Shown here: piece by piece, positions 50,880 to 59,923 of the stretch
How positions within the stretch are numbered: position 1 is the first letter of the stretch
Layout: each line of letters opens with the position of its first letter
Program-made: the position numbers and the translations under genes
Source: Mycolicibacterium sp. YH-1
Lineage (GTDB): Bacteria > Actinomycetota > Actinomycetes > Mycobacteriales > Mycobacteriaceae
Assembly (NCBI RefSeq): GCF_022557175.1
Contig: NZ_CP092915.1
Span: 6,262,001 to 6,326,000 of the forward strand
Direction of reading: 5' to 3'
DNA: 64,000 bases
The notes under the pieces: generated by a model
Seen by the model: only the letters and a program-made list of their open reading frames with translations
Told to the model about the DNA's origin: nothing
The model's database searches: none

Positions 50880-53800
50880 TCAGGCCGCGAGGTGACCCCA
50901 TGCCCGCGCGAGGTCTGTCCAGGGTCCCATTGCGGCGATCTCACCATCGACGAGGACGACCACGCGGTCGGCCTGCGACAGTGCCGCTCGCTTGGAGCTA
51001 GCACCCAGCACCGTGATGCCGCGGGCGCGAAGTCCGGCCCACAGCTCGACCTCGGTGGCCGCGTCGAGAGCGCTGGAGATGTCGTCGGCGAGCAGCAGTT
51101 CCGGCTCCACCGCGAGTGCCCTGGCGAGCGCCAGCCGCTGAACCTGCCCACCGGACAGGCGGACCCCGCGATGACCGACGATCGCGTCGATGCCACCCGC
51201 TGCCGCGATGTCCGGCGCGAGGCGCGCATCGGTGACGGCCCGATCGATCTCGCGATCATGATCGAGGCGCACGTTGTCGGCAAACGTCCCCGACAGCACC
51301 CGCGGGACCTGTGCGACATGCGCAACCTGGCCCGGCCGCAGGAACGTCTGCGCGTCGGCGACCTCGTCGCCATTCCAGCGGATCTCGCCGGTGTGGCCCA
51401 CCAGACCGCACAGCACCGACAGCAGGCTCGACTTTCCCGATCCGACCTGGCCGAGCAGTAGGACCAGCTCGCCGGCGTCGACGATGAGATCGACGCCGGC
51501 GACGCCGCGAGTACCGTCGTCGTGCACCGCCGTCACATTGCGAAGTTCGATGCGTTGCAACGGAGTTCGCGGCTGCGGTGTCGGACGCGGTGCGTTTCCA
51601 GCCACGACGTCGACGCCCGGCGGGATATCCATCAGGTCGGCACCGCCAGCGAAGCGGCTGGTCGCCTGCAACCACGCGCGAGTTCCCGGCGCCTCGGTGA
51701 CCACCGCTCCGGCGACGCTACCGAAGTAGTCGAAGCCAGCGACCGCACCCGAGACGAGCAGCGCAACCGCCAGATCCCAGCCGTTGAGCAGATAGACGAT
51801 CCACGCCGCGACGACACCCAGCTGCACCATCACGACAGGGACTCCGAAGAGTGCCGACTGGACTCGGTGCTCACGTACGGCGGCGCCGACGCGGCCCCTG
51901 TCGACGCGGTCGAGGTGTGCGCGCACGTCGCCGGTGGCAGCGGCGAGCTTGACGGTGCGCATGCACTCCAGCGCCGAGACCAGCGACCGGCCGAAGTCCG
52001 CGCGGGTCGCGGAGGCCGCTGCTGCCGACCGTCCCGCGATCGGGCGACCGGCCACCGAAGCCACTGCCGCAGCAACCATTACGGCCAAGAGAATGGCTCC
52101 CGCGATCACCGTCCCACCAAGGAAGGATGCAATGACCACGATGGCAAGCCCGCTGACGACGTCGATCCAGCGATCGGCATATCGGAGGAATCGGTCCGAG
52201 TCGAGCACTCGCGACACCACCTCGCCCGGCGGGGTCCGGGCCAGCCGGTGCTGTCGGGTCTGAGCATCGAGCACCGTCATCCGAATGCGCAGCGAACACG
52301 CGGACCACCACGGCATGAACCGACGCATCGCCCAGGCTAAGACGAAGGGCTCCGCCACGATGCTCAGTACGACGACGGCGGTGAGCAGCACCGGAGTCCT
52401 GCCTTCCGTCAGGTTCTGGACGAGTTGGCCCCAAACGAACCCGCTGATGGCGCCGGTCGCGCCGAGCAGACCCGTCAGCAGGAACAGCAACGCCCCGAGG
52501 AGCCCCCAGGTGGGGTACACCCGCACCATGTGGGCGATCCCGCGGGCCAGGCTCGGTCCGCCATCGACGTCGGGTTGCTGCGGAGGCGTCCCCTGGCGTC
52601 GGACACCACCGATCGCCGTGCTGACGCCTTCGACTGCCGGTTCCGGCGTCACCTCAACGGTTCCGACTTCAACGGCACCGGAGGCGTCGAGGAGTTCGCG
52701 GAACGGGCCTGGTCGTGATTCGAGTTCGGCGCGCGGCCCCTGGTCGATGATTTGGCCACGGTCGAGGACCGCTACGTGGTCGGCGCGCGAGACGGTCGAA
52801 AGACGGTGCGCAATGAGGATTCCGGTGCGATGGGCCAGTAGTCGATCCGCCGCGCGGACTACCAGCTCTTCCGTGACCGGATCCATGCGGGCAGTCGCCT
52901 CGTCGAGGATCACGACACGGACCGCGCGGACCAGCAGTCGGGCGAAGGCGACGAGTTGTTCTTCCCCCGCCGACAGCGTCGTGCCGCCAGGACCGAGGAG
53001 CGTGTCGAGACCGTCAGGCAGGCTCTCGACCCAATCCGTCAGGTCGAGTTCGGTGACCGCGTCCTGCACACGCTCCCGGGGCAGGTCGCCGAACAACGCG
53101 ATGTTCTCGGCCAGTGTTCCGGCGAGGATCTCGGTGCGTTGGGTGACCACCCCGATCGATGCCCGCAACTGCTGCAGGTCGAGCTCGAGGACGTCGACCC
53201 CGCCGACGAACAGCGAGCCGCGTTCGGGGTCGACGGCACGTGACACGAGCGAAGCGAGCGTCGACTTGCCGGAGCCGCTCCGACCAACGAGTGCACAGGT
53301 CGTGCCTTCCTTCACGTGCAGGTCGATGCCGCGAAGGGCGAAGGTGCCCTCGGTGTAGGAGAAGTGCAGATCGTTGAACTCGATGTCGACGGAGCTGTCT
53401 GAAATAGCTGCTCCGCCATGGGGTTCGGACTCGCTGGCGAGGAGCTGCCGAAGTCGGATGATGGCACCCATGCCCGCCTGCAGCTCGGGTAGCTGTCGGG
53501 CGAGCTGAGCTATCTCACCGACGAGGGTGGCACTGACGAGGAAGAGTGTGATCAATTGAGCGACGTCGAGGTCGCCGCCTGCGACCAATGCGACACCCGC
53601 AATCACCACACCGCCCAAAAGGGCATGCAGCAGCCCGCCGGCACGGAGAGTCATCCGCGACTCCACGGCCACCACGGCACGAAAGCGTCGTTGGATGTTG
53701 CCCGACAGCTCGGCGCATCGTCGCAGGACATGTGCCTGACCAAGGCTCGTGCGCATGTCATCTCGGGCGGCAATGCCCTCTTCCATGGCCGCGGCGTGGT

Positions 53801-54428
53801 CGGTCCAGGCGACCTCCTCGATGACCTTGCGTTTACTCAGTTCGCGCAGCAGGGGCCGGATCACTGTCAGAGTCAGTGGTCCGACGACGGGGAAGATGAA
53901 CCAGGCTGGCCACCATGTGAGGCCGGCGACGATCCACATCGGCAGGGTGGAGAAGACGGTGCGCATCGTGTCCCACAGCTGCAGCCGGACGAGCGAGCCG
54001 ACTTCGTGGGTGTCGTCGTCAACGCGGTCGAGCACCTCGCCAACGGCCTGCTCCGACAACTGCTCGAGCGGCTGGTTCAACGCGGCCGTGAGCAGATCAC
54101 GCCGCAGTTTGCCCTCGGCGCGGTCGGCGATGGCTGCCCAGATGGTGCGCCCCGCGGTGTCGAGCAAGGCATAACCCAACAGGCATCCGGCAAGAACCGC
54201 GATAGTGGTCCACACCGGGTTGGCGGCGAGCCGACCGATGACGACCGTGCCCAACGATTGCAGGATCGCGGCGATCGCCATGGCGACCAGCGCCACGCTG
54301 GTGCCCGGCCTCCACAGCCGGCGCCAGTCGACGGTGCGGTCGAGTTCGACGGCATCGCCGACAGACTTTGTTGACGTGGTCGCGCCCGGCTGCGCTGTCG
54401 TAGTCGTAGTCGTAGTCGTAGTCGTCAT
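50880..54428 (-). CDS. Single-chain (fused) type IV ABC exporter with one degenerate ATP site
   Basis: The 1182-residue chain has the order TMD1 (about 45-300), NBD1 (350-580), TMD2 (640-900), NBD2 (955-1180). NBD1: Walker A VGRSGSGKST near 383, signature LSAGEEQ, Walker B VVILDEAT with catalytic Glu, and switch His in IAHRLS. NBD2: Walker A GQVGSGKSS near 996, a good LSGGQVQRL, but Walker B LLLADDIS with Asp for Glu and GASSK in place of the switch His. So one ATP site is canonical and one degenerate, as in heterodimeric exporters, here fused in one gene. The N-terminus is a Thr run from a hexanucleotide repeat. It exports an unknown drug, peptide or lipid, and converges on the ABC-F gene with a 14 nt gap. 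Confidence 0.92.
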   Translation of the reverse strand: MTTTTTTTTTTAQPGATTSTKSVGDAVELDRTVDWRRLWRPGTSVALVAMAIAAILQSLGTVVIGRLAANPVWTTIAVLAGCLLGYALLDTAGRTIWAAIADRAEGKLRRDLLTAALNQPLEQLSEQAVGEVLDRVDDDTHEVGSLVRLQLWDTMRTVFSTLPMWIVAGLTWWPAWFIFPVVGPLTLTVIRPLLRELSKRKVIEEVAWTDHAAAMEEGIAARDDMRTSLGQAHVLRRCAELSGNIQRRFRAVVAVESRMTLRAGGLLHALLGGVVIAGVALVAGGDLDVAQLITLFLVSATLVGEIAQLARQLPELQAGMGAIIRLRQLLASESEPHGGAAISDSSVDIEFNDLHFSYTEGTFALRGIDLHVKEGTTCALVGRSGSGKSTLASLVSRAVDPERGSLFVGGVDVLELDLQQLRASIGVVTQRTEILAGTLAENIALFGDLPRERVQDAVTELDLTDWVESLPDGLDTLLGPGGTTLSAGEEQLVAFARLLVRAVRVVILDEATARMDPVTEELVVRAADRLLAHRTGILIAHRLSTVSRADHVAVLDRGQIIDQGPRAELESRPGPFRELLDASGAVEVGTVEVTPEPAVEGVSTAIGGVRRQGTPPQQPDVDGGPSLARGIAHMVRVYPTWGLLGALLFLLTGLLGATGAISGFVWGQLVQNLTEGRTPVLLTAVVVLSIVAEPFVLAWAMRRFMPWWSACSLRIRMTVLDAQTRQHRLARTPPGEVVSRVLDSDRFLRYADRWIDVVSGLAIVVIASFLGGTVIAGAILLAVMVAAAVASVAGRPIAGRSAAAASATRADFGRSLVSALECMRTVKLAAATGDVRAHLDRVDRGRVGAAVREHRVQSALFGVPVVMVQLGVVAAWIVYLLNGWDLAVALLVSGAVAGFDYFGSVAGAVVTEAPGTRAWLQATSRFAGGADLMDIPPGVDVVAGNAPRPTPQPRTPLQRIELRNVTAVHDDGTRGVAGVDLIVDAGELVLLLGQVGSGKSSLLSVLCGLVGHTGEIRWNGDEVADAQTFLRPGQVAHVAQVPRVLSGTFADNVRLDHDREIDRAVTDARLAPDIAAAGGIDAIVGHRGVRLSGGQVQRLALARALAVEPELLLADDISSALDAATEVELWAGLRARGITVLGASSKRAALSQADRVVVLVDGEIAAMGPWTDLARAWGHLAA
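54401..54424 (-). repeat. Hexanucleotide tandem repeat at the start of the ABC exporter gene
   Basis: Four exact copies of TAGTCG (plus strand) directly follow the start codon on the coding strand and encode alternating ACT/ACG threonines. Slippage in 6-bp steps would change the number of Thr pairs without a frameshift. The remaining part of the 54429-54824 gap, up to about 54626, shows no gene or clear site. Confidence 0.85.
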
Positions 54429-54640
54429 AGTTCGGTGCTGGTCATGGCTCCTAGACGCTACGCATCGGCATTGCCGACGCGCATCCCATTTTCGCGAGCA
54501 CCGCAGCCGTGGTCGGCCGCCTCGGACGAGATGCCAGGAGCACCAATACTTTCAGCCGTCGTCGCTGCTGAGAAGCCCTACCTCCAACGAGTGCCGAACT
54601 ACTCGGAGCTGTCTTCCCCGTGCTTGGCGATTTCGCGTTC

Positions 54641-54778
54641 AGCCGATTCCCTGGGTCGAGCCGGTGACGAGTGCGGTTTTACCAGTCAGGTCGATGGTCA
54701 CGATTTCGTACTACCGCCAGAGGCCGTGAACTATTCCGAAGTGGGACAAGCTGACGGGATTCGTACCGAAATCGTGTG
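54641..54778 (-). pseudogene. Direct duplication, copy B: truncated SDR gene start
   Basis: Read on the minus strand this begins VTIDLTGKTALVTGSTQGIG, the same start as the SDR gene at 48864, and then reaches a stop codon at once. It is 138 bp aligned with 48804-48941, with ten mismatches. It is therefore a 5' remnant of an SDR gene left beside the aldehyde dehydrogenase, in the divergent orientation expected of the ancestral pair. Any promoter it keeps would now fire towards the ABC exporter gene. Confidence 0.85.
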
Positions 54779-54824
54779 TTCGTGCACGTAGGCGCGAGCG
54801 GTCGTGCCCGCCAGGATGGGCGCC

Positions 54825-56234
54825 ATGACCCAGATCGTCTCGCCCATCGACGGCACGTTCATCGCTGAGGTTCCCGACTTCGACGCCGCAGCCGTCGCCG
54901 CGGCGATGCATCGCGCCGACGCCGCCAAGGAGGAATGGGGTGCGTGGCCTGCGGTGCGGCGAGCCGCCGTCCTGCAGCGCGTGGCCGACGCGATGTTGCG
55001 TCACGAGGACGAGCTGACCCACGTCGAGACCCGCAATCTTGGTACTCCACAGCGCGACTGCCGCGCCATGGTGCGACGCGCTGCGGGGTCGTTTCGACAC
55101 TTCGCCTCGATGGCGACCGCCCTGCGCGATGACGTCATACCGGTTGACGGCGACTTCCTGACCTACACCCGGCGGGAACCGCACGGTGTCGTTGTGGCGA
55201 TCGTGCCGTGGAACGCTCCGTTGATATTCGCCACCAAGAAGCTGGCGCCAGCGCTCGCACTGGGCAACGTGTGTGTGCTCAAGCCGGCACGCGAGACACC
55301 GTTGAGTGCGCTGTTGCTCGCCGATCTGATGTCCGACGCCGGGATCCCCGACGGCGTCGCGCAGGTCGTGACGGGAGGCGGCGAGACCGGCGCGGCGCTG
55401 ACCGCCGACTCGCGCGTCAACCTCATCGTGTTCACCGGTCACGACGCCACTGGTCGGGCGATCGCGCACGCCGCCGCCGAGGGACCGGTGCCGGTGGCCC
55501 TGGAACTCGGCGGCAAGTCCGCGCAGATCGTGTTCGACGACGCGCCGCGTGGGCGGGTCATTGAGGGCATCCTCAGTGGCGTGTTCGGTGACTGCGGGCA
55601 GGCCTGCGTGGCCGGAACCCGTTTACTCGTTCAGGATTCGATCGCCGACTCCGTGGTCGGCGAGTTGGCCGAACGCACCCGAGGGTTGGTCGTCGGCGAT
55701 CCATTTGACCCCGCTGTTCAGGTCGGGCCGCAGGCCACCGCCGCCCAGCGGGACAAGTCGACCGCCATGCTGCAACGCGCGGTCCGCGACGGCGCACACG
55801 TTCTCGCCGAGGCGGACCTTCCTGCGGCTGAACGACTCTCCAACGGCTTCTACGTGGCGCCAACCGTGCTCGACGGCGTCACCCCGGACATGGAGATCTT
55901 CGGCGAAGAGGTGTTCGGGCCGGTACTGTCGGTGACTCGCTTCGCTGACGACGCCGACGCCGCGCGGCTGGCCAACGCCACCGACTACGGACTTGCCGCT
56001 GGGGTCTGGACCCGCGACCTGGCCCGCGCACACCGGATGGCCGCACGCCTCCGCGCCGGAACGGTGTGGATCAACACCTTCAAGGTGATCTCTGATCTGG
56101 TGCCCTTCGGCGGGATCGGCCGGTCGGGATACGGCCGTGAAGGCGGCATGTCATCCGTCGAGCTCTACACCCGGGTCAAGAGTGTCTGGACGTCCCTGCA
56201 CGACGACGAGGTAACCGCCGACATCGCGTTGTGA
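54825..56234 (+). CDS. NAD(P)-dependent aldehyde dehydrogenase
   Basis: An aldehyde dehydrogenase of 469 residues. It has the conserved VVAIVPWNAPLIFATKKLAPALALGN, the Glu of VALELGGKSAQIV and the catalytic Cys in FGDCGQACVAGTRL. EEVFGPVLSVTRF and the C-terminal GGIGRSGYGREGG are standard. The substrate is not shown; relatives act on aromatic and aliphatic aldehydes. The start is the ATG of MTQIVSPIDG, 4 nt after AGGATGGG-type ribosome binding sequence. It ends 20 nt from the convergent UbiD-type gene. The truncated SDR start just upstream shows what used to be its divergent partner. Confidence 0.93.
   Translation: MTQIVSPIDGTFIAEVPDFDAAAVAAAMHRADAAKEEWGAWPAVRRAAVLQRVADAMLRHEDELTHVETRNLGTPQRDCRAMVRRAAGSFRHFASMATALRDDVIPVDGDFLTYTRREPHGVVVAIVPWNAPLIFATKKLAPALALGNVCVLKPARETPLSALLLADLMSDAGIPDGVAQVVTGGGETGAALTADSRVNLIVFTGHDATGRAIAHAAAEGPVPVALELGGKSAQIVFDDAPRGRVIEGILSGVFGDCGQACVAGTRLLVQDSIADSVVGELAERTRGLVVGDPFDPAVQVGPQATAAQRDKSTAMLQRAVRDGAHVLAEADLPAAERLSNGFYVAPTVLDGVTPDMEIFGEEVFGPVLSVTRFADDADAARLANATDYGLAAGVWTRDLARAHRMAARLRAGTVWINTFKVISDLVPFGGIGRSGYGREGGMSSVELYTRVKSVWTSLHDDEVTADIAL
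54853..54918. repeat. Direct duplication, copy B: matching part of the intact aldehyde dehydrogenase
   Basis: Identical over 66 bp to 48944-49009. In this copy the sequence is part of the complete aldehyde dehydrogenase gene, about residues 10-31. Copies A and B have the same order and orientation (SDR 5' end, then ALDH 5' end) and bracket the ABC genes. Confidence 0.9.
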
Positions 56235-56254
56235 GGCAGCGTCACCGTTGTGAA

Positions 56255-57628
56255 TCAGAGCCAGTCGGACAGCACCATGTGCTCGGCGCCCGGAATCATG
56301 GCCCGTGGCGTATCGTCCGAACTGCCCAGCGGGCGAGTCGCATCGACGCCGACCCGATCGGTCACGCCACCGGAACGCAGGCTGCGGTCAACGGGATTGC
56401 CACGGCCACCCGGTATCACCACCATGTCCCGAGAAGCCTGCATGTGCGTCGCGATGGCCCGTTCGACGGCTGCGCTGTCGTGCGGCGACACGTCCCCGTC
56501 CACGACGATGACGTGTTTCAGGTCCCGATGGCCAGCGAACGCCGCCACGATCGCATCCATACCGTCGCCGTCGTGCTGTTTGTCGATACTGACGATGGCG
56601 TGGAACTTGCGCAGCCCACCGAGTGTCACCCGGACGTCGCGCAGGCCCGGCAGCACGGCCCGGATCGCACCGAAAAGCACTCCCTCGTTGGGAAGTCCCA
56701 TGATGTTGAGCTGCTCGCGAGCGCCCGACGTCAGGCCCTGGTACATCGCGTCGCGGCGACGGGTCAGGGCGGTGACGCGGAACACCCGTGCCGGTTCGCT
56801 CTCATACTCGCCGTCGAACTCGGCGAAGGGACCCTCGTCCTCCCAGCGACCGGGCACGATCTCGCCCTCCAGGACGATCTCCGCGTCGGCCGGTACGCAG
56901 ACCGGTATGGTCCGACACTGCACCAGTGGTAGCGATCGATTCTGCAGTGCCCCAGTGATTCCCAGCTCGTCGAAGCCGAATGGCGTTGCACTGCCTGACG
57001 TGGCGGCAGCCAGCCGCACCGCGGCGCTGAGACCGAGCACCACGGCCACGGGTAGCGCCCGTCCGGCGGATTCGGCCCGGTCCAGCAGCCTGTGCAGGTG
57101 GCGCTGCACCACCACCATCCCCGTCTCGTTCCCGCCGCGCAGCTGCATCCGGTGATACGACAGATTGCGCACACCCAACTCGCGGTCCTCGGCTATCACC
57201 ACTCCCGTGGTGAGGTAGGGGCCGGCGTCACCCTCGTGATGGGTCAGCACCGGCAGCTCGGCCGCCAGATCGAGCGAGTCCCCGGCCAGCACCTCCTCCT
57301 GCACGGGCCCGTCGGCGACCAACACCGGTGCCACCGGATTGCGCAGTGCGTGGGCGTATCGCCGTGCCACCTGGTCGACGTGAACACCGAACGACGCGGC
57401 GATCATCGCTCGCGACGCCTGGGTGTTGATGACCACGGGGTGCCGCGAATCCGTCACCGACTCGAACAGCAGTGCCGGACCGGTGTCACAGGCGCGCGCC
57501 AGTGCGGCGATCTGGAACCTGGGGTCGGCCCGACGGCGAACCCGCGTCAGTAGGCCAGCGTTCTCCAGCAGCCGCAGCTCGGCTCGCAGGTCATGTGCTG
57601 CCGCAGGCCATTTCACTGAATCAGTCAC
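56255..57628 (-). CDS. UbiD-family prenylated-FMN-dependent decarboxylase
   Basis: Reversible decarboxylation of an unsaturated or aromatic acid using prenylated FMN. Family marks are YLTTGVVIAEDRELGVRNLSYHRMQLRGGNETG (Asn and Arg/Lys contacts to prFMN and metal), EIVLEGEIVPGRWEDEGPFAEFDGEY (Glu pair that binds metal and acts as acid) and NIMGLPNEGVLF. The length of 457 residues is slightly below UbiD itself. I preferred GTG 57628, which has GGAGG five bases upstream, over GTG 57634. It overlaps the UbiX-type gene, which supplies the cofactor. The real substrate is unknown; a ubiquinone role is unlikely because mycobacteria use menaquinone. Confidence 0.9.
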   Translation of the reverse strand: MTDSVKWPAAAHDLRAELRLLENAGLLTRVRRRADPRFQIAALARACDTGPALLFESVTDSRHPVVINTQASRAMIAASFGVHVDQVARRYAHALRNPVAPVLVADGPVQEEVLAGDSLDLAAELPVLTHHEGDAGPYLTTGVVIAEDRELGVRNLSYHRMQLRGGNETGMVVVQRHLHRLLDRAESAGRALPVAVVLGLSAAVRLAAATSGSATPFGFDELGITGALQNRSLPLVQCRTIPVCVPADAEIVLEGEIVPGRWEDEGPFAEFDGEYESEPARVFRVTALTRRRDAMYQGLTSGAREQLNIMGLPNEGVLFGAIRAVLPGLRDVRVTLGGLRKFHAIVSIDKQHDGDGMDAIVAAFAGHRDLKHVIVVDGDVSPHDSAAVERAIATHMQASRDMVVIPGGRGNPVDRSLRSGGVTDRVGVDATRPLGSSDDTPRAMIPGAEHMVLSDWL

Positions 57629-58211
57629 CGCCACCTCCGTGCCGCACGACGCGGCCCTGCCAGCGCGCCATCCCGGCCGGAGTCAGGCCGAGCACGTCGA
57701 GGGCGCGCATCACCATGTGATCGATCATCTCGTCGACTGTCGAGGGCCGCAGATAGAACGCAGGCACCGGCGGCATGACGATCCCGCCCGCCTCGGTCAC
57801 CTGCGTCATGAGCCGCAGATGTCCTACGTGCAAGGGTGTTTCGCGAAGCATGAGAACCAGCGGCCGGCGCTCCTTGAGCATCACGTCGGCGGCCCGGACC
57901 AACAGTGTGGCGTCGTAGCAGTTGGCCACGGCAGACAGCGTCTTGATGCTGCACGGGGCGATCAGCATCGCATCGGCAGTCGACGAGCCACTCGCCAGTG
58001 TCGAGGCCAGGTCATGATCGTCGTGCACGGTGTCGGCCAACGCGAGCACGTCGCGGACCGACCAGTCGGTCTCCTGATGAATGGAGTCCCTGCCGGCCCG
58101 TGTGACGATCAGGTCGGTGTGCAGACCACCGCACTCGGCGGCCATTTGCAGAGCACGAATACCAAGCGCGCTACCCGATGCTCCCGTGATTCCGACGATC
58201 AGCCGAGGCAC
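57621..58211 (-). CDS. UbiX-family flavin prenyltransferase
   Basis: Prenylates FMN to make the cofactor for the UbiD-type decarboxylase. The flavoprotein fold starts at once with LIVGITGASGSALGIRAL. APCSIKTLSAVANCY supplies the FMN and dimethylallyl-phosphate contacts, and ERRPLVLMLRETPLHVGHLRLM with MPPVPAFYLRPSTVDEMIDHM is the C-terminal signature. The length of 196 residues is typical. I chose GTG 58211, preceded by GGAG and separated by one base from the upstream stop; GTG 58232 is the alternative. Co-translation with the decarboxylase (8 nt overlap) indicates a dedicated pair. Confidence 0.94.
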   Translation of the reverse strand: MPRLIVGITGASGSALGIRALQMAAECGGLHTDLIVTRAGRDSIHQETDWSVRDVLALADTVHDDHDLASTLASGSSTADAMLIAPCSIKTLSAVANCYDATLLVRAADVMLKERRPLVLMLRETPLHVGHLRLMTQVTEAGGIVMPPVPAFYLRPSTVDEMIDHMVMRALDVLGLTPAGMARWQGRVVRHGGGGD

Positions 58212-58212
58212 G

Positions 58213-59913
58213 TCAGCTCCGCTCGACGGCACACACGTCGAAGTCGCAGCCTTCCGGCGCCTGGGTCACATGCGACTGGTACAGCTGGGCGTATCCGCTG
58301 CGTCGGGACTGGAATTCGTTGGGCGTCCGGCCACGTGCCGCGTTCTCGCGCTCAGCCAGCTCCGCCGGGCTCACCAGTAGGTCGAGCGTCCGGTCACGCA
58401 CCGAGATCCGGATCCGGTCTCCGGTTCGCACCAATCCCAGCGGGCCACCGACAGCGGCTTCGGGGGCCACGTGCAAGACGATGGTGCCGTACGCGGTACC
58501 GCTCATCCGGGCATCGGAGATCCTCAACATGTCGGTCACCCCGCGCCGCGCCAGCTTGCCGGGGATCGGCAGGTACCCGGCTTCCGGCATGCCCGCGGCC
58601 TTGGGTCCCGCGTTCTGCAGTACCAGGGCGTCATCCTCGGTCACGTCGAGATCTGGGTCATCGATGCGCGCCGCCATATCGGCAAGCGAGTCGAACACCA
58701 CGGCGCGGCTGGTCTTTTCGAACAATTCGGGGCTAGCCGCCGAGCGTTTGAGCAATGCGCCGTCGGGCGCCAGACTGCCGAACAATGCCACTAGACCGCC
58801 GTTCGGATCGACAGGCCGCTCGGGTGAGGCGATGACGGCATCGTTGCACCAGTCGCCTGCCGCGTCGATTCCATCACGCAGCGTGCCGCCCCACACCGTG
58901 GGCGCCGACAGGTCGCAGCGGCCGTCGAGCTGACGCAGCACCTGCACGATCCCGCCCGCCTCGTGCAGATCCTGCATGTAGTGCGATCCAGACGGCTTCA
59001 GGTTCACCAACACCGGTGTGTCATCACTGAGTTCGTTGAATCGCTGCATGTCCAGCCGCAGTCCGGCCCGACCGGCGATGGCAGCGAGGTGCACCACCGC
59101 ATTCGTCGACCCGCCCAGCGCGAGCAGCATCCGAACGGCGTTGTCGAGCGCGCGTTCGGTGACCAATTCGGTTGGCCGGGGTGTGCCGTCGACCGCCAGC
59201 CGTGCCGCTACTGTGCCGGTGAGTTCGGCGATCCTGAGTCGGTCGGCGTGTACGGCGGGCACCGTTGCGGCGCCGGGCAAGCTCAACCCTATGGTCTCGA
59301 TGAGCGCCGCCATGGTCGACGCCGTGCCCATTACCGGGCACGTGCCTGCGGTGGCAGCAAGGTTTCGCCGTACTGACGTCAAGCGGTCCTCGTCGACGTC
59401 ACCGGCTCGGTATTGAGCCCAGTAGCGCCTGCAGTCGGTGCACGCGCCGAGTGCCTCTCCCTCGAACGATCCCGTGCTCATGGGCCCGACTGGGAGCGCG
59501 ATGGCCGGCTTGTCCACCGACAGCGCGGCCATCAACTGCGCAGGCAGCGTCTTGTCGCACCCGCCGATCAGCACGACGGCATCCATCGGCTGCCCGCGCA
59601 CCAGCTCCTCGGTCTCCATCGCGGCGAGGTTGCGGAAGTACATCGACGTCGGGGTGAGGAACGATTCACCGAGCGATGCCGTCGGAAACACCATCGGCAA
59701 GGCACCGTTGGCGAGCACACCGCGTTTCACAGCCTCGACCAGGCTCGGCGCCAGACGGTGGCAGTTGTTGAAGTCGCTTGCCGTCCAAGTGATCCCGACG
59801 ATAGGTCGGTCGAGCATCGCCTCGGAGTAGCCCATCGACGAGGCGAAGGCCGTGCGCAGGAATCGGGCAAATCCCTTGTCGCCGTAATCGGTCAGTCCGT
59901 CACTGAGTCCCAT
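58213..59913 (-). CDS. IlvD/Edd-family dehydratase (pentonate-dehydratase-like)
   Basis: An Fe-S dehydratase of 566 residues. Cluster ligands are visible in LIGGCDKTLPAQ (Cys near residue 119) and AGTCPVMGTASTMAAL. GACTDCRRYW and the catalytic-Ser region RISDARMSGTAYGTIVLHVAPEA (near the C-terminus) are typical of the subgroup acting on sugar acids such as arabinonate or xylonate, rather than the valine-pathway enzyme. It removes water from a 2,3-dihydroxy acid to give a 2-keto-3-deoxy acid. Its role beside a UbiD decarboxylase is unexplained. ATG 59913 is 10 nt after the ferredoxin reductase stop. Confidence 0.88.
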   Translation of the reverse strand: MGLSDGLTDYGDKGFARFLRTAFASSMGYSEAMLDRPIVGITWTASDFNNCHRLAPSLVEAVKRGVLANGALPMVFPTASLGESFLTPTSMYFRNLAAMETEELVRGQPMDAVVLIGGCDKTLPAQLMAALSVDKPAIALPVGPMSTGSFEGEALGACTDCRRYWAQYRAGDVDEDRLTSVRRNLAATAGTCPVMGTASTMAALIETIGLSLPGAATVPAVHADRLRIAELTGTVAARLAVDGTPRPTELVTERALDNAVRMLLALGGSTNAVVHLAAIAGRAGLRLDMQRFNELSDDTPVLVNLKPSGSHYMQDLHEAGGIVQVLRQLDGRCDLSAPTVWGGTLRDGIDAAGDWCNDAVIASPERPVDPNGGLVALFGSLAPDGALLKRSAASPELFEKTSRAVVFDSLADMAARIDDPDLDVTEDDALVLQNAGPKAAGMPEAGYLPIPGKLARRGVTDMLRISDARMSGTAYGTIVLHVAPEAAVGGPLGLVRTGDRIRISVRDRTLDLLVSPAELAERENAARGRTPNEFQSRRSGYAQLYQSHVTQAPEGCDFDVCAVERS

Positions 59914-59923
59914 GTCCCCGCTC

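Noticed and set aside
48804..54918. Insertion sequence or transposon as cause of the ABC insertion
   Set aside because: No transposase, integrase, terminal inverted repeats or tRNA target was seen; the flanks are duplicated host gene fragments instead.
56255..58211. UbiD/UbiX as ubiquinone biosynthesis genes
   Set aside because: Mycobacteria use menaquinone, and the pair sits in a catabolic-looking operon with a dehydratase and aldehyde dehydrogenase.
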